The position numbers and the translations under genes are program-made. From assembly GCF_031143425.1 (NCBI RefSeq), contig NC_090440.1, positions 1,265,901,123-1,265,965,122 on the forward strand: DNA of 64,000 nt, written 5' to 3'. Origin of the DNA: Pleurodeles waltl. Lineage: Eukaryota; Chordata; Amphibia; Caudata; Salamandridae. Positions 23,469 to 33,453 of the stretch are shown here, in pieces (position 1 is the first letter of the stretch; the number at the start of each line of letters is the position of its first letter). Under the pieces are notes generated by a model, which saw nothing but the letters and a program-made list of their open reading frames with translations, was not told the origin of the DNA and ran no database searches.

Positions 23469-24518
23469 ATGCTTCACTGCTTTTAATTTTTCCAAGGAAC
23501 AAGCGACAATGGCTAAAAGGGAGGCTAGTTTCACCCTGCTTCAAGTAGAGAAGTTAGATAAGTTGCCCTTCACGGTAGCAGAGAGTCCTTCCACTATGTT
23601 GCTCATACATGGCATTATTAATTTACTGATTTCGATCTTTCGTTTCTCGAGCTGCCTGAAACATCTTGCAGTGGGAAGATATGAGCAACTAGGAGATAGC
23701 TTTATTAAGGAAGGGTGGGAGTTGCCCTTTGACTATAGATGTCTGAACGGCGAAAAGGAGGTCTTCCTTAGAGGAAGCGAATGTGAGACTGCTGTTCGTC
23801 ATTCTATGATATGCAAGCAGGTGTCTCTTCACTGTCTTTGCAATGCGTGGGTCGTGAATTTGGCCTGTTTTCTGAAGGGTACTCCCGTCCCCTTGATTCG
23901 CCCGGTATTTCATGTACTTTCCAATGGAACTTATGTGCTACTGAACAATCAAAGTTGTTGCGGCATGCACCAGGCATTGCACACGCAATCTCGGTCTCGA
24001 AGGTCGTTACGTGTTGTGGACATATTTTGTTTCCCCCCACATGAGAGATAAAAGTATCTGACATGTGGCCCCACATAGATACTATTAATGTAAACTATGA
24101 CAAGCTGAGTAGGCTAAAGGCGCTACTGTTTCAAAAACAGGTCGCCTTGACATCCGCAAAGGAGACGTCTGCTCTCCAGATTGCGAGATCATCAGCCGAG
24201 ATACAATCCCTTTTAAATACCAACTTCCCCAAACACTTTGGAGAACTGGTATCCAGAATATTCAATGGTTCGAGCTCCACTGGGATTGTTCATTTCTTTA
24301 AGGCTGTCCGGTCTGGTTTCGTGTCCATCTTCCAGGCTGTCTTTGGAGTCATCCCATCAGCCATCCATTCTCTCTTTTCACGTGTGTTTGGTGGCTTTCC
24401 AATTATTTTGGCTTTGATTGGTGGACTACTACTGCTATTTCTTCTGATTCACAGTGGTTGTTTCTTTCCAGCAACGCAGAGCAATGGAGCCGCTCCCACC
24501 AACTCCACTGTGCCGTGA
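23469..24518 (+). pseudogene. Env transmembrane subunit, 3' part
   Basis: The remainder of env is in two frames: 23,509-24,051 (cysteine-rich ectodomain, CLCNAWVVNLACFLKG, NGTYVLLNNQSCCG) and 24,063-24,518. The latter ends with a coiled region, a membrane anchor near 24,391-24,460 (FPIILALIGGLLLLFLLI) and a short tail without a dilysine retrieval signal. Frameshifts around 24,000-24,060 make it inactive. Confidence 0.7.
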
Positions 24519-25005
24519 GCGCATGGTTCGGATCTTCGGTGCACCTTTGCTGGTGGAACTGGAGCATGACTGGTCGTTGTCATTTCGACCCCTTCTCTGG
24601 TGTGTACAACCAGTCTTTCGCTGCATATGGTGTCTCTTTGAACATCTGCCTATTGTCTGTCTTGCTGTTGCACCGACATCTCCTGTGGACCACAAAATGC
24701 TGATGTCCCCGATGCGGGTTCATACACGGTCATGCCCCTTGAGACTGAGGTTGCTCCGCGAGGCCACCTATGAGCCTTCCGTTTTGAGATCTATCATGGA
24801 CAAAGAGACTGCAACAGATAACGATACTACAGGAAATACGGCTCACTACTGCTCTGTGGATCCGTTTGTCCGCCCAGCACTCAACTTAACATCAGATGAT
24901 GTTGACTCATTTTTTAGGTCCTTGGTTGGTGACTTCGATGACATTCTTCAAGATCATGCGTACCGCGGTGGAGGTAGGAACTTGCCTCCCTGTGCCAGAC
25001 ATTAG
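24484..25005 (+). CDS. 3' accessory open frame of the foamy-like element
   Basis: This frame overlaps the end of env in another frame, the position where foamy viruses carry their transactivator and related accessory genes. A good splice acceptor (TTTCTTTCCAG, ending at 24,471) lies just before ATG 24,484. The predicted product of about 173 residues is Cys/Arg-rich at first (PLCRERMVRIF) and ends with an acidic, hydrophobic stretch (LTSDDVDSFF, GDFDDILQD) like an activation domain. I see no sequence match to a named accessory protein. The last 12-15 residues come from the giant LTR after the break at about 24,968, so the natural C-terminus is lost. A transactivator role is inferred from position and acidic tail only. 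Confidence 0.5.
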   Translation: MEPLPPTPLCRERMVRIFGAPLLVELEHDWSLSFRPLLWCVQPVFRCIWCLFEHLPIVCLAVAPTSPVDHKMLMSPMRVHTRSCPLRLRLLREATYEPSVLRSIMDKETATDNDTTGNTAHYCSVDPFVRPALNLTSDDVDSFFRSLVGDFDDILQDHAYRGGGRNLPPCARH

Positions 25006-26235
25006 CCATGTGCATTGCGTCCTCTGCAGCTCCTTGGGCTTCTGTGCACTTCTTCCAAAAGTTCTTCATGCACAGCATAGCCCAGGTCCCCAGAACACTA
25101 TTCTGTGACACACAGCTCTCTGAGTTGTTCTCTGAAGGTGTGGGATCCTTCTGTGTAGTGCTGCAATGACCCCACTTTGCATCTCCTTTGTGCCCATGTC
25201 CTGGGACACCTATGGGTGCTACCTGGTCTTCTGAGGGTTCTCGGAAGCGCTGTGAGCCCCTCTGTCTCCTCAGTCCAAGTTGAGATCTCCAGGTCCCTCT
25301 TGGGTCCGGGCAGCTCCTCTTTGATGCAAAACGCGTTCTTTCATGGACCAAGGCTTGTTGGTGGAATCCAGCAATGCAAACAGCCTGCGTACAACAATTC
25401 AATGTGGGACATCTCTTGCACCAAGCAGGAACCCGCAGCTCTCTTCTTTGGTGCATTTCTGTACTTTTCTTCCAACTGGAAAATCCACTTTTGCACCTTC
25501 TTTCAGGTGGGCAGGGGCTCCTGTTCTTCCGGGACTCTTCATCGACTTCTGGACTTGGTCTCCTCTCTCCACAGGTCTTCAGGTCCAGGAATCCATCGTT
25601 GGTTGCATGCAGTCTTGCTTGGTTCTTTTATAATCCTTCACCACGACTTGTAGTGTGCTCTGAGGAAACTTGCTGTACTTTACTCCTGTTTTCCTGGGCT
25701 CTGGGGTAGGATACCTTACTTACCTTTGGTGTTTTCTTACACTCCAAGCGCCCTATACACACTACAGTTGCCTAGGAGGGAATCCGACTTTCGCATTCCA
25801 CTATTTTAGTATATGGTTTGTGTTGCCCCTAGGCCCTTTGCAATCTATGGTGTTTTTCACTTTTTGCACTATTCTATGACTGTTTACTTACCTCATTTTG
25901 GTTACTGATGTATATATTGTGTATAATACCTAACTCCAGAAGGAGCATTGCCTATAAGATATTTTTGGCCTTGTGTCACTAAAATAAAGTACTTTTATTT
26001 TTGGTACTACTGAGCATTGTCTTTTATTGTGTATAAGTACTGTGTGACTATAATGGTATTGCAAGAGCTTTGCATGTCTCCTAGTTCAGCCTAGCATGCT
26101 CTGCTACAGCTACCCCTAGACAGCCTAAGCTGCTAGACACTGACTACATTTCACTAATAAGAGATAACTGGAACTGGTATAAGGTGTAAGTACCTTAGGT
26201 ACCCACTACAAACCAGGCCAGCCTCCTACAGCAGT

Positions 26236-28715
26236 GCATCAAATGCATTCCACCGCTATCCCTCAGTATATATTAGCAATGCGTACTAAGAACAGATAAG
26301 TATTATGAAGGTAATTAAGTTGAGTTTATTTAAAACAGAGGTTTCTATGAACTGTTTTTGTGCATTCTAATATCCACACCCATTCTGCATTATCTATGTC
26401 CACTCCTATTTGTTTCTCCCATATCACTTTGAGTGTGGCCAAAGTGGGGTAGAAAATATGAGCTAGTGTTTTTATGCATGTAAGTCACAGCCTTGCAGTG
26501 TATCCCATGCATGATCAATGTACTTAATACATCAGATCAGATTTTGAAGGTTCTTTTGTACCAACATCCCACATAATATTGATTGCTGGTACCAGGGGGT
26601 TATATGTAAGGAACTGGCCAGCACTGAGACCATAGTTCTCCACTAAGGATTGAAGCTGTATAAGTGTGCTGTCATTATAAATGTTGCCTAGGGTCATAAT
26701 ATTATTCTGTGTCCAATCTAGAATCAAGTGTCATTGGGCCTCAGTCACTAATTCAGGTAGCCCCACAAGAGAAGGTCTGGAAAATGTGGGACCGCTGAAC
26801 CAAACCAACACCTATATTTGCTGCAGCAGAACTGGACCGGACACCTCAAAGTACTTGGAGAGCGGGTGATTCCTCGTCCCATACTAAATTGATTGCACAA
26901 TGAAACATTTTCACCTATAATATGTACAGGTCTGCATGTTCAGGGTTCTTCACAGCTGGTAATCCTCGTCAGCCATACTATCTGTGCAGCTATTTAGAAT
27001 ATCTCCATTGTAGGAACCACCAGTCCAGTATTCCACTACCATCAATTGGGAGCATTGCATTTTCAATGGAGAGAAGTTGTCTCCAACGAGCCCAAATCAG
27101 TCCTGACTGGATAGACTTAAAATCTCGGAATAAACAATTATGAAGCATCAATGTCAAAAGAAGATAGCGTAAGCTAGGCAATACAATCATTTTGGCTACT
27201 GTCACCCTGCTCAAGGTGCACAACAGGGTTCGGTCCAAAATGTCATTGATGGTGTCATCCCCGAGCACATTTATCTAGATTTTCACCTTCAGTTTAGCGT
27301 CTATTTTTTTTATTTTAGGACACGCAGATATTTAAGAGTGTAAGGTTCCCTGTGTATAGAGTTCCTAATATAATCTGTTCTGCTCAAAGACCTTGGTTCT
27401 CTCAGCATGAATAAACACGATTTATCCCAATTCATTTTGATGTCGGATATTTCCCTGAATTCCATAAATAATTATATTAGTGTCTCTAAGTTGGTTTCTA
27501 GATTTTTAACAAATAGCAGAGCATAGTCTGCATACCATGCCTCTGCATGTATCGTATTATAAGCAGTGATATCCCAGTTGCCCTCGTTGGATCGCAGCAG
27601 TGTCACCAGTGGTCCGAGTTCCAGTACAAATAGGATGGGCAACAGCGGGAAGCCTTGTTAGTATAGTAGGATATTTACCATCTCACTGAAAACACTTTTT
27701 CCATTCAAACTCAGTTGACAATAGAACATCTCGATGGAGCATAGGAGGCTGCCCAATATCCCACTTGCCTCAACACCGCAAAAGGATAAGGCCACATCAA
27801 GGTATTGAATGCTTTTAACATCTAATGATTGTACAGCATGTGTACCAGGCGTAAGGGGTGGGCATAAATGGTGTAATCCGTTCCGGCATAATTACTCATA
27901 ATTAATAAAAAAAATACTTGTAATTCTGCTTAATTGTGAAAGAAGCATCGTCCAGCATGTAGTACTATTTTCTTAGTGTCAAATGCATCCTCACATCCAA
28001 AGTGAGCCCAAGGATGAATTTTGCGCTACGAAAATAGCGTTAAAAGCCACAGAACAAAAACAGCAGTAGCCAGGATTGCTTTTTCTCTCTTGGTCTGTTG
28101 TTCTCGTGCTCCTGTGGTAGGTTTTTTGCCCCAAACTACTCTTGTTTACTCATGTTGGCATAATCACGTAATTGTGGTAATTTCTTATCACAAGAGTAAT
28201 GCTTAATTCATGACATGACTCTGAATAATCCTCATAATTAAGATTTCTTCAAGACCTACCCAACGTATCCTGCAGACAGTCCATATCATGCAAAGGCAAA
28301 TTACATTGACATGAGTGTTCCTCTCTGGTGTAAAACCGCATTGATCGGAGTCTGCTGAATGGATTCCGGTAGTACCCCCAACTGATAAGCCTGCATGGAC
28401 AAAGCATGAAAACATTGAGTCATCCATAAAATGTAGGAGCATAGAAATCCCAGGGTATTCTATCAAGCCCTGGTGTCTTTCCCCGAGCAATCAGACCTAT
28501 TGCAATTTTCTCATCCTGCAACTTAAGGCTGTGGTTGAGTGAAGTCATCTGCTTGGCAGAAGGAGCCAATATTTGGGATGGCCTCAACATACTAATAATG
28601 TGGCAAAAGACATCATTGCAACAGCACAATAAAAAGTTTGATAATATGTTGTGAACACTCCATTTATTCCCACCTTTGTAGTCACTAGATTACCCTCTGA
28701 TGTGAGTATGGCGCA
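26236..28715 (-). pseudogene. L1-type LINE ORF2, decayed, main piece
   Basis: Read on the minus strand from about 28,715 it shows L1 ORF2 landmarks in order: INGVFTTYYQTFY; GKTPGLDRIPWDFY (the region before the reverse transcriptase); CGFTPERNTH; a QGFPLLPILFVLELGP match to the L1 QG-PLSP motif; an AWYAD remnant of the YADD region; then LSRVTVAKMIVLPSL and the C-terminal domain. Many stops and shifts are present. The first half of the zinc motif (C-I-stop-C) is at the left end, next to the GCAGT duplication, and its second half is at 7,840-7,870. This was the host sequence into which the giant LTR inserted. Confidence 0.8.
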
Positions 28716-28728
28716 TATAGGCTTCTTA

Positions 28729-28965
28729 GGTAATAGTAGTAGTAGTAATTTATTCAATCAATATATGATCATTTACATAAAATACATCATAACATATAAC
28801 ACTTCAGGTTAATTGCATTTTTTTCAATTGACAAAAATGTTTTGCAAATTTTTAAGCTAACTGCTAGGGCCCGGTTGGGACCCCACAGCAATAGTTAGAA
28901 TTAAAAGTGCTTTCTTTAGTTGACCTTATCCAAAAAGGGTTCCACATTTTAAAAAAGGTTCCAAC
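28729..28965 (-). mobile_element. Short 3' LINE fragment with TAC-repeat tail
   Basis: The plus strand reads GGTAATAGTAGTAGTAGTAA followed by TTTATTCAATC, which on the minus strand is a LINE 3' end with a trinucleotide tail. Layout and the AATAAA next to the tail resemble the LINE at 8,400-12,019, so it may be a 5'-truncated member of a related family. The right edge is approximate. Confidence 0.45.
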
Positions 28966-28981
28966 TTTAGTAGCATAAAAC

Positions 28982-29660
28982 ATGTCAGACTCAGAGAACC
29001 AGAGCTAGGAGCTTGACCTGGCCCCTTACATGGCATATACCAATGCCCAGTTAGGGAAACTCTGCAAACTGTACAAAATCCCTACTGGAAAACATGCTAA
29101 AGGGACCAGCTTTTATTAGTGGTAGCTCAGCACGAAAAAGCCCCCTCAACAGATGAAGTAGATGGTGAAACCTCTGGTGTGGAGAAAGATGCTGTGGACA
29201 ATAGGGATGAGGGGAGCTTCTCTTCCCTTAGCATTAGTGCACCCACAGGAGAGGATCTGGCCCTGGCCTGGTTGACCACAAGATTGAACGTAGAGGCTCA
29301 GCTTTTAGAGATTGAAACAAAAAGAAAAGAGTTGGGCCTAGGAGAGAAAAACCTTAAACCTAAAACTTTTAAATGGAGTTGTCCCTCCCTTCTCAGAAGG
29401 GCATGATATAATAAAATGGTTCTCAGCCTTTGAAAGTGCCTGCATTGGGTGTGAAATTGAAAAGAAACATTGGGGCACACAGTTGTGTGAGATATTCTCA
29501 GGAAAGTGCAGGGTTGGGCTCCTGACACTGAATGAGGGAGATTCTGAATCCTTTGACCCGATGAAGTGGTCCTGATTGAGTGCTTTGGATTTACCTCTGA
29601 AGAGTACTGCATAAAGTTCAGGAAGGCTCTAAAACCCAGAGCCACACTTGGGGAGAGTTA
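28982..29660 (+). pseudogene. Gag remnant of the decayed Ty3/gypsy element
   Basis: It starts ATG 28,982 (MSDSENQS, then stop). The readable parts include 29,119-29,406, with a charged coiled segment, and a capsid-like stretch near 29,410-29,640 (KKHWGTQLCEIF, LLTLNEG, TSEEYCIKFRKAL). The same blocks are seen in the intact Gag-like protein at 38,359-40,680 (KDWGTGLGSFI, LLTLEES, SPEEYRKRFR), so the two elements share a Gag ancestor. Several stops make it inactive. Confidence 0.6.
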
Positions 29661-30254
29661 GTAAACTATTCAGTAGAAATGCTGAGTAGTTGGTTAGCTG
29701 TTAACAAGGTACACGATTATTATGGGCTGTATAACCCATTTATGAAAGAGCATCTGCCAAGTTATTTTTACAATCAGCAGCTACATCAATACCTGGTAGT
29801 CCTAGGTTCACTTTCTCCTCTAGAGCTTGGGAAGAAGGCAGACCATTGAGTCAAGACAATGGTGACCAAAACTACCACTGGTGGGTGAGACCAAAACAAA
29901 GAGGCCAAAAAGCCCCCAAGGAAAAGATGGGAATCAAAAGAAAAATAGTATTTTCAAGGCCCCCAAAGCCCTGCACAGGAGGGTGGGCCCAGAGACTCCT
30001 CACAGTCTAGGGGTGGATACAAAGGAAATAACTTTGATCTCAAAAAGGCTTAGTGCTACTATTGCAAGAATAGAAGGCACCAAACAGGAGACTCTAGCTG
30101 TAAAAACAACAAAAATGCCTGTAGACAACCCACAAGTAAATGCAGTTGCTAATCTCCAGATGGGATCACAGATGTGGCCTGAGCATGTCAGTGAACCACA
30201 GAGGCAACACCAGTCACAAAGAGAGGGGTAGAATGTTCTAGTTATGCCTGATCT

Positions 30255-30520
30255 AGCAATATGCAAAAATACAGGCAGCATCCTTTGATACATGGGGAAA
30301 AAGTTGAAGCCCTGAGGGACACAGGAGCTAGTGCCACCGTGGTGACCCAGCACTTGATCCACGCCAATCAGTTCCTGTTAGGGGAGTCTGATCCTGTCAC
30401 CAATGCTGACAATGAGACAAAGTTCCATCCCATGGCTCTGGTAATATTTGATTGGTGGGAGTAGTAGGTCAAAAAGGAGTGGTGTCCCCATTCATCCCAG
30501 TAGATTGCTTGGAAATGACC
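30255..30520 (+). pseudogene. Retroelement aspartic protease remnant
   Basis: An open stretch containing VEALRDTGASATVVTQHL, in which DTGA is the aspartic-protease active site, then a flap-like region and LLGNDLEHSP (the ILGxD-type motif) in the next frame at about 30,500-30,530. It is frameshifted and so inactive. Confidence 0.65.
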
Positions 30521-31029
30521 TGGAGCATTCCCCCTGGGCTGAAGTAGAACTGAAGACCCATGCAGCCATGCTTGGGATCCCCGAATGGGCTTGTGTTAAA
30601 ACTAGGGCACAGTGCAAACTTCAGAGAGAAAAAGGAGAGTTGGATCCTGAAACAACGGATCCTGAAACACTGGATTTACCTCCCAAGAGAAGAGGCAGGA
30701 AGACTGGGGAGCCAGCTTCAAAACAGATCTCAAGTCAGAACCCCTCTTCTTAGGAAGAGGACTTGTTATTCCCAGAGGGAACTGAGCCTGCAAAGTTGGG
30801 GCCTTACCACCCAGAGCTCTTAGACCCAGGGGGACCCTCCAAGGAGGATCTGTGCCAGGGACAAAGAACCTGTCCCACTCTTGAAGGCTTGTTGTAGCAA
30901 GCTACACAGGAAGACAAGGGTAGTGTCAGTGGTACCCACAGGGTTTATTGAGAAGGTGGATTCCTGTTCACTATGGCCAGAGACCTCACACCTGATGCAA
31001 CCAGGAGGGTGGTAGTGTCTCAAGAGAAC

Positions 31030-31546
31030 AGAGAGTTTCTCCTCACTCTAGCCCATGTCATTCCGCTAGCTGGGCATTTGTGCAAAAATAAAACTTGGAG
31101 CAGCTAGTGAATCACTTTTACTGGCCTGGAATGTCCAAGAAAATGAAGGACTTTTGTCAGTCTAATATCAACTTCCAAGCCAGTTGCAAAGCAGGTGGTC
31201 ACCTAAAAGTCCCATTAATTCCACTACCTGTGGTTGGAATACCCTTTGAGAGGGATGGGGTTGACACAGTTGGTCACCTTGACCCTCGGACAGCATCAGC
31301 AAATAGATTTATCCTATAGGTAATGGATCATAGCATTAGATATCCCGAGGCTACACCCCTTAAGACCATCACTGCTTCTGCCGTAGCAAAAGCCATCCTG
31401 GGTTGTTTTCCAGGGTTGAGTTCTCTAAGGAGATAGTATCAGACAAAGGGTCAAACTTCATGTCTGCATACTCAAAACACATGTGGTAGGAGCATGGGGT
31501 GACTTATAAGTTCACAACCCAATACCCTCTACAAAGAAATGGGTTG
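31030..31546 (+). pseudogene. Integrase remnant, cut by an LTR insertion
   Basis: It shows a zinc-finger part (VIPLAGHL, HFYWPGMSKKMKDFC), an ERDGVDTVGHL segment with the first catalytic Asp, DHSIRYPEA, a second Asp region (SDKGSNF-like at about 31,439-31,462) and YKFTTQYPLQRNGL just before 31,547, where the Glu-containing helix should follow. The LTR copy interrupts exactly there. Confidence 0.65.
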
Positions 31547-31788
31547 TGTAGGAGGCTGGCCTGGTTTGTAGTGGGTACCAAAGGTACTTACACCTTAGAC
31601 CAGGTCCAGTTATACCTTATTAGTGAAATGTAGTCAGGGTCTAGAAGCCAGGCTGTCTAGGGATGGCTGTAGCTGAGCAGCCAAGGCCTAGCTAAGAGAC
31701 ATGCAAAGCTCTTGCAATACCACTGTAGTCACACAGTACTCACACACATGAAAGAAAATACCCAGTGTTACAAAAATAAAGGTACTTT
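31547..31788 (+). mobile_element. Giant-LTR copy, left fragment
   Basis: It starts TGTAGGAGGCTGGCCTGG and matches the reverse complement of 25,985-26,230 block by block (GTAGTGGGTACC, GACATGCAAAGCTCTTGC, AAATAAAGGTACTTT). It is cut at 31,788 by Harbinger element A. The rest of this LTR should be found to the right of A, outside the window. Confidence 0.75.
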
Positions 31789-32031
31789 GGGCCATATTTA
31801 TACTTTTTGACGCAAAACTGCGCTTACGCAGTTTTGTTTAAAAAAATGTACCGCAGGCTAACGCCATTTCTTAGCACCACCAGTGCGTCAAATTTATACT
31901 TTGTTGAACGGTGGTGCTAAGAACAAGTTAGAGTAATTTTTTTTTTACGCTAACCATTGCGCCGGGTGATAAAGCAAAATGACGTTAACGCAGGAAAAAT
32001 TACTCGGACACGGAAAACGTCTCAAACCGGA
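31789..32031 (+). repeat. Left terminal and subterminal region of Harbinger A
   Basis: About 200 bp match, in inverted orientation, the right end of Harbinger B (60,890-61,075): the outer GCCATATTTATACTTTTTG, GACGCAAA-CTGCGC, TACCGC-GGCTAACGCCATTTC, and an inner GCGTCAAATTTATACTTTG. It contains inverted repeats such as TTAGCACCACC against GGTGGTGCTAA (31,881-31,921). Such structured ends are where a Harbinger transposase and its Myb partner would bind. Confidence 0.7.
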
Positions 32032-33108
32032 TGTAACCGTGTGGGTGTGGAGGAACCACTCCGGACCGCGTTATAGTCTTAAAAACAAAGGCATTTTATT
32101 GATGATATGGAATGTGGCGTAAAGCAGGTAAGTTTGTTTCAGTCTTGAGTTGCTGGGTTTTTAGGTGGTGGGATGTTCTTGAGGTTAGGTCTTTACTCGT
32201 CTCTTTCTGTCTCTCTTGTTCACAGGTCGTTCCCCGGGAAGCGCATGTGGAGAGAAGAGAATAATAGCCTAAGTGAACGTGATACTAGTATCTCTTTTGT
32301 TTCCTTATACTTTCTTTGTTGTCCCTGTCTTACTGCTCTTGACAAGGTTACATTCCTCACATTAGCCCAGGTTAGTATGTGCTTTTTCCTTCTGTTTCTT
32401 AGTGGTCTAACTCCTATTCTTTCTGTCTTTGTATTTTCCTTCCAGCGCTCAACCATTCCTGTGCTCGGGTCTTGGCTGGCGCCTTTAAGGTGACGGTGGT
32501 CTATGGTGCCCGAAGGTAAGTTTTTGTCTCTCCCTTGTCCTTGTTCGTTTCACTCTCTCGCCCCTTTCCCTTTCCCCCACTGCTCGTGCGTTTATGTTTT
32601 CTTGGTGTTTGTCCATCCCCCCTCCCTTCTCCCCATGTTACCTTTTTCCCCCTGCCCCCCCCCTTCTCACTCCGCTCCTTTATCTCTTTTGTACTTGAAC
32701 TCATTCAGGGACGTAGTCCTACGCACCTGAATGGCCACGCTTCTCCTGAAGCGTGGCGGGATGCTGTGTTTCATCCTCCCGGTCGCCTGGAACAGGGGTG
32801 TCTGGCATTCGTCTTCCGGTTTCTCCTCCGCTACCCCGACGGGACCGCCGGCGCTGGTTCTCAGATGGGCTCCGCTCCTCGTCTTCCTCCGCTGGCTGGT
32901 TCTCGGCAGTTGTTCTGTCATCCGCTTTCTCCTTCCAACCTCTCAATCCTGCAAGTGCTGACAGCGGCACATTTGACCCTCTGGCGTCCCGCCACTGTGG
33001 ATCTACTGACCAATCACGGGCAGATCGACCAGGAAACTTCGGAGTAACAGGGGCAGAGTCAGCACAAGTGAGAGCCATGTGCAGGCGAACTGGTTCCAGC
33101 CCGTCACA
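32032..33108 (-). repeat. 3' LTR of the Gmr1-type element
   Basis: In window orientation it runs TGTAACCGTGTGGG to GCCCGTCACA. It is nearly identical to 45,535-46,610. On the minus strand an AATAAA lies about 60 bp from the LTR end (complement near 32,095-32,101). The RNase H frame reads on into this LTR. Confidence 0.9.
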
Positions 33109-33126
33109 TACACTCCCCCTAGAGAG
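33109..33126 (-). promoter_or_regulatory. Polypurine tract of the Gmr1-type element
   Basis: On the minus strand CTAGGGGGAGTGTA immediately precedes the 3' LTR. The G-rich purine run is the expected plus-strand primer. Confidence 0.55.
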
Positions 33127-33127
33127 C

Positions 33128-33453
33128 GGCCTGTCGAGGCGCTCCAAAGCCGGATAACGGGAAAGGAAATCCGCGGCCACCATATGTTTCCCTGGCAGAT
33201 GCTGGATCCGAAAGGAGAAAGGCTGTAAGGAAAGGAACCAGCGGAGAACACAGGAGTTAGTGTCTTTATGATGGGCAAGCCAGGTCAGAGGAGCGGGATC
33301 AGTAATCAGGGTAAAAGTCCTGCCCGACAGGTAATATCTGAGAGATTCACATTCGCTGGATAATGACATTCCTGCTGATGTACAAAACTGGGTGGAGGGA
33401 ATCATCATCCTGTGGTTAGGATAACACCGCCCCAAGCTCCACGTCGGAGGCAT
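33128..33453 (-). pseudogene. RNase H region of the Gmr1-type pol
   Basis: In a frame shifted relative to the reverse transcriptase, it encodes SSECESLRYYLSGRTFTL, ITDPAPLTWLAHHKDTN, VLRWFLSLQPF and HLPGKHMVAADFLSR. These are the usual RNase H landmarks of Ty3/gypsy Pol (catalytic Glu, Asp and the terminal Asp). Part of the N-terminal segment, between DASDVELGAVLS and SSECES, is garbled or missing. Confidence 0.75.

Larger units (their letters stand above)
13180..24967 (+). mobile_element. Endogenous foamy-virus-like retrovirus, inactivated, 3' LTR not found
   Basis: Order on the plus strand: 5' LTR, Lys-tRNA-like primer site, gag, pro-pol in another frame, env with a long leader, then a 3' accessory frame. 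Spumavirus-like traits are the lack of any Cys-His zinc knuckle in Gag, a basic Gag tail with a YNLR motif, a pol frame overlapping gag, YVDD in the reverse transcriptase, and an Env leader with its own membrane helix and furin-like site. It lies inside the giant LTR, which resumes at about 24,968. No copy of the 13,180-14,262 LTR precedes that point, so the 3' LTR has been lost, probably by deletion. In-frame stops, frameshifts and a solo LTR in env make it non-functional. Foamy-like endogenous viruses are known from salamanders. Membership here is inferred from motifs, not from a tree. Confidence 0.85.
7876..26230 (-). mobile_element. Giant solo LTR (about 2.9 kb) split by a LINE and an endogenous retrovirus
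   Basis: In the window orientation it begins TGTGAGAAAGTAGCC at 7,876 and ends GCCAGCCTCCTACA at 26,230. The same 5-bp duplication GCAGT flanks it at 7,871-7,875 and 26,231-26,235. The 26,230 end is the reverse complement of the TGTAGGAGGCTGGCCTGG start of a second copy at 31,547, and the similarity extends over about 240 bp. The LTR's own sequence is in three pieces: 7,876-8,399, 12,026-13,179 and about 24,968-26,230. The interruptions are the LINE at 8,400-12,019 (plus its target duplication) and the retrovirus at about 13,180-24,967. No internal retroelement genes lie beside it, so it is a solo LTR. Short open frames in the pieces are not genes. Confidence 0.8.
28966..31546 (+). mobile_element. 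Decayed Ty3/gypsy element with PR directly followed by IN (Gmr1-like)
   Basis: Plus-strand remnants appear in the order Gag, protease, integrase, with no reverse transcriptase between protease and integrase. This is the Ty1/copia-like pol order known for Gmr1 elements. The 3' part is cut at 31,546 by a giant-LTR copy, so reverse transcriptase would lie beyond it, out of view. No 5' LTR is recognisable. Confidence 0.65.

Noticed and set aside
25177..25709. Three overlapping frames of about 100-160 codons
   Set aside because: They lie in the third piece of the giant LTR and overlap each other in different frames with no domain.
32535..33157. Plus-strand frames of up to 170 codons, repeated at 46,098-46,671
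   Set aside because: They are LTR sequence of the Gmr1-type element. The presence of both copies is explained by the LTR pair.
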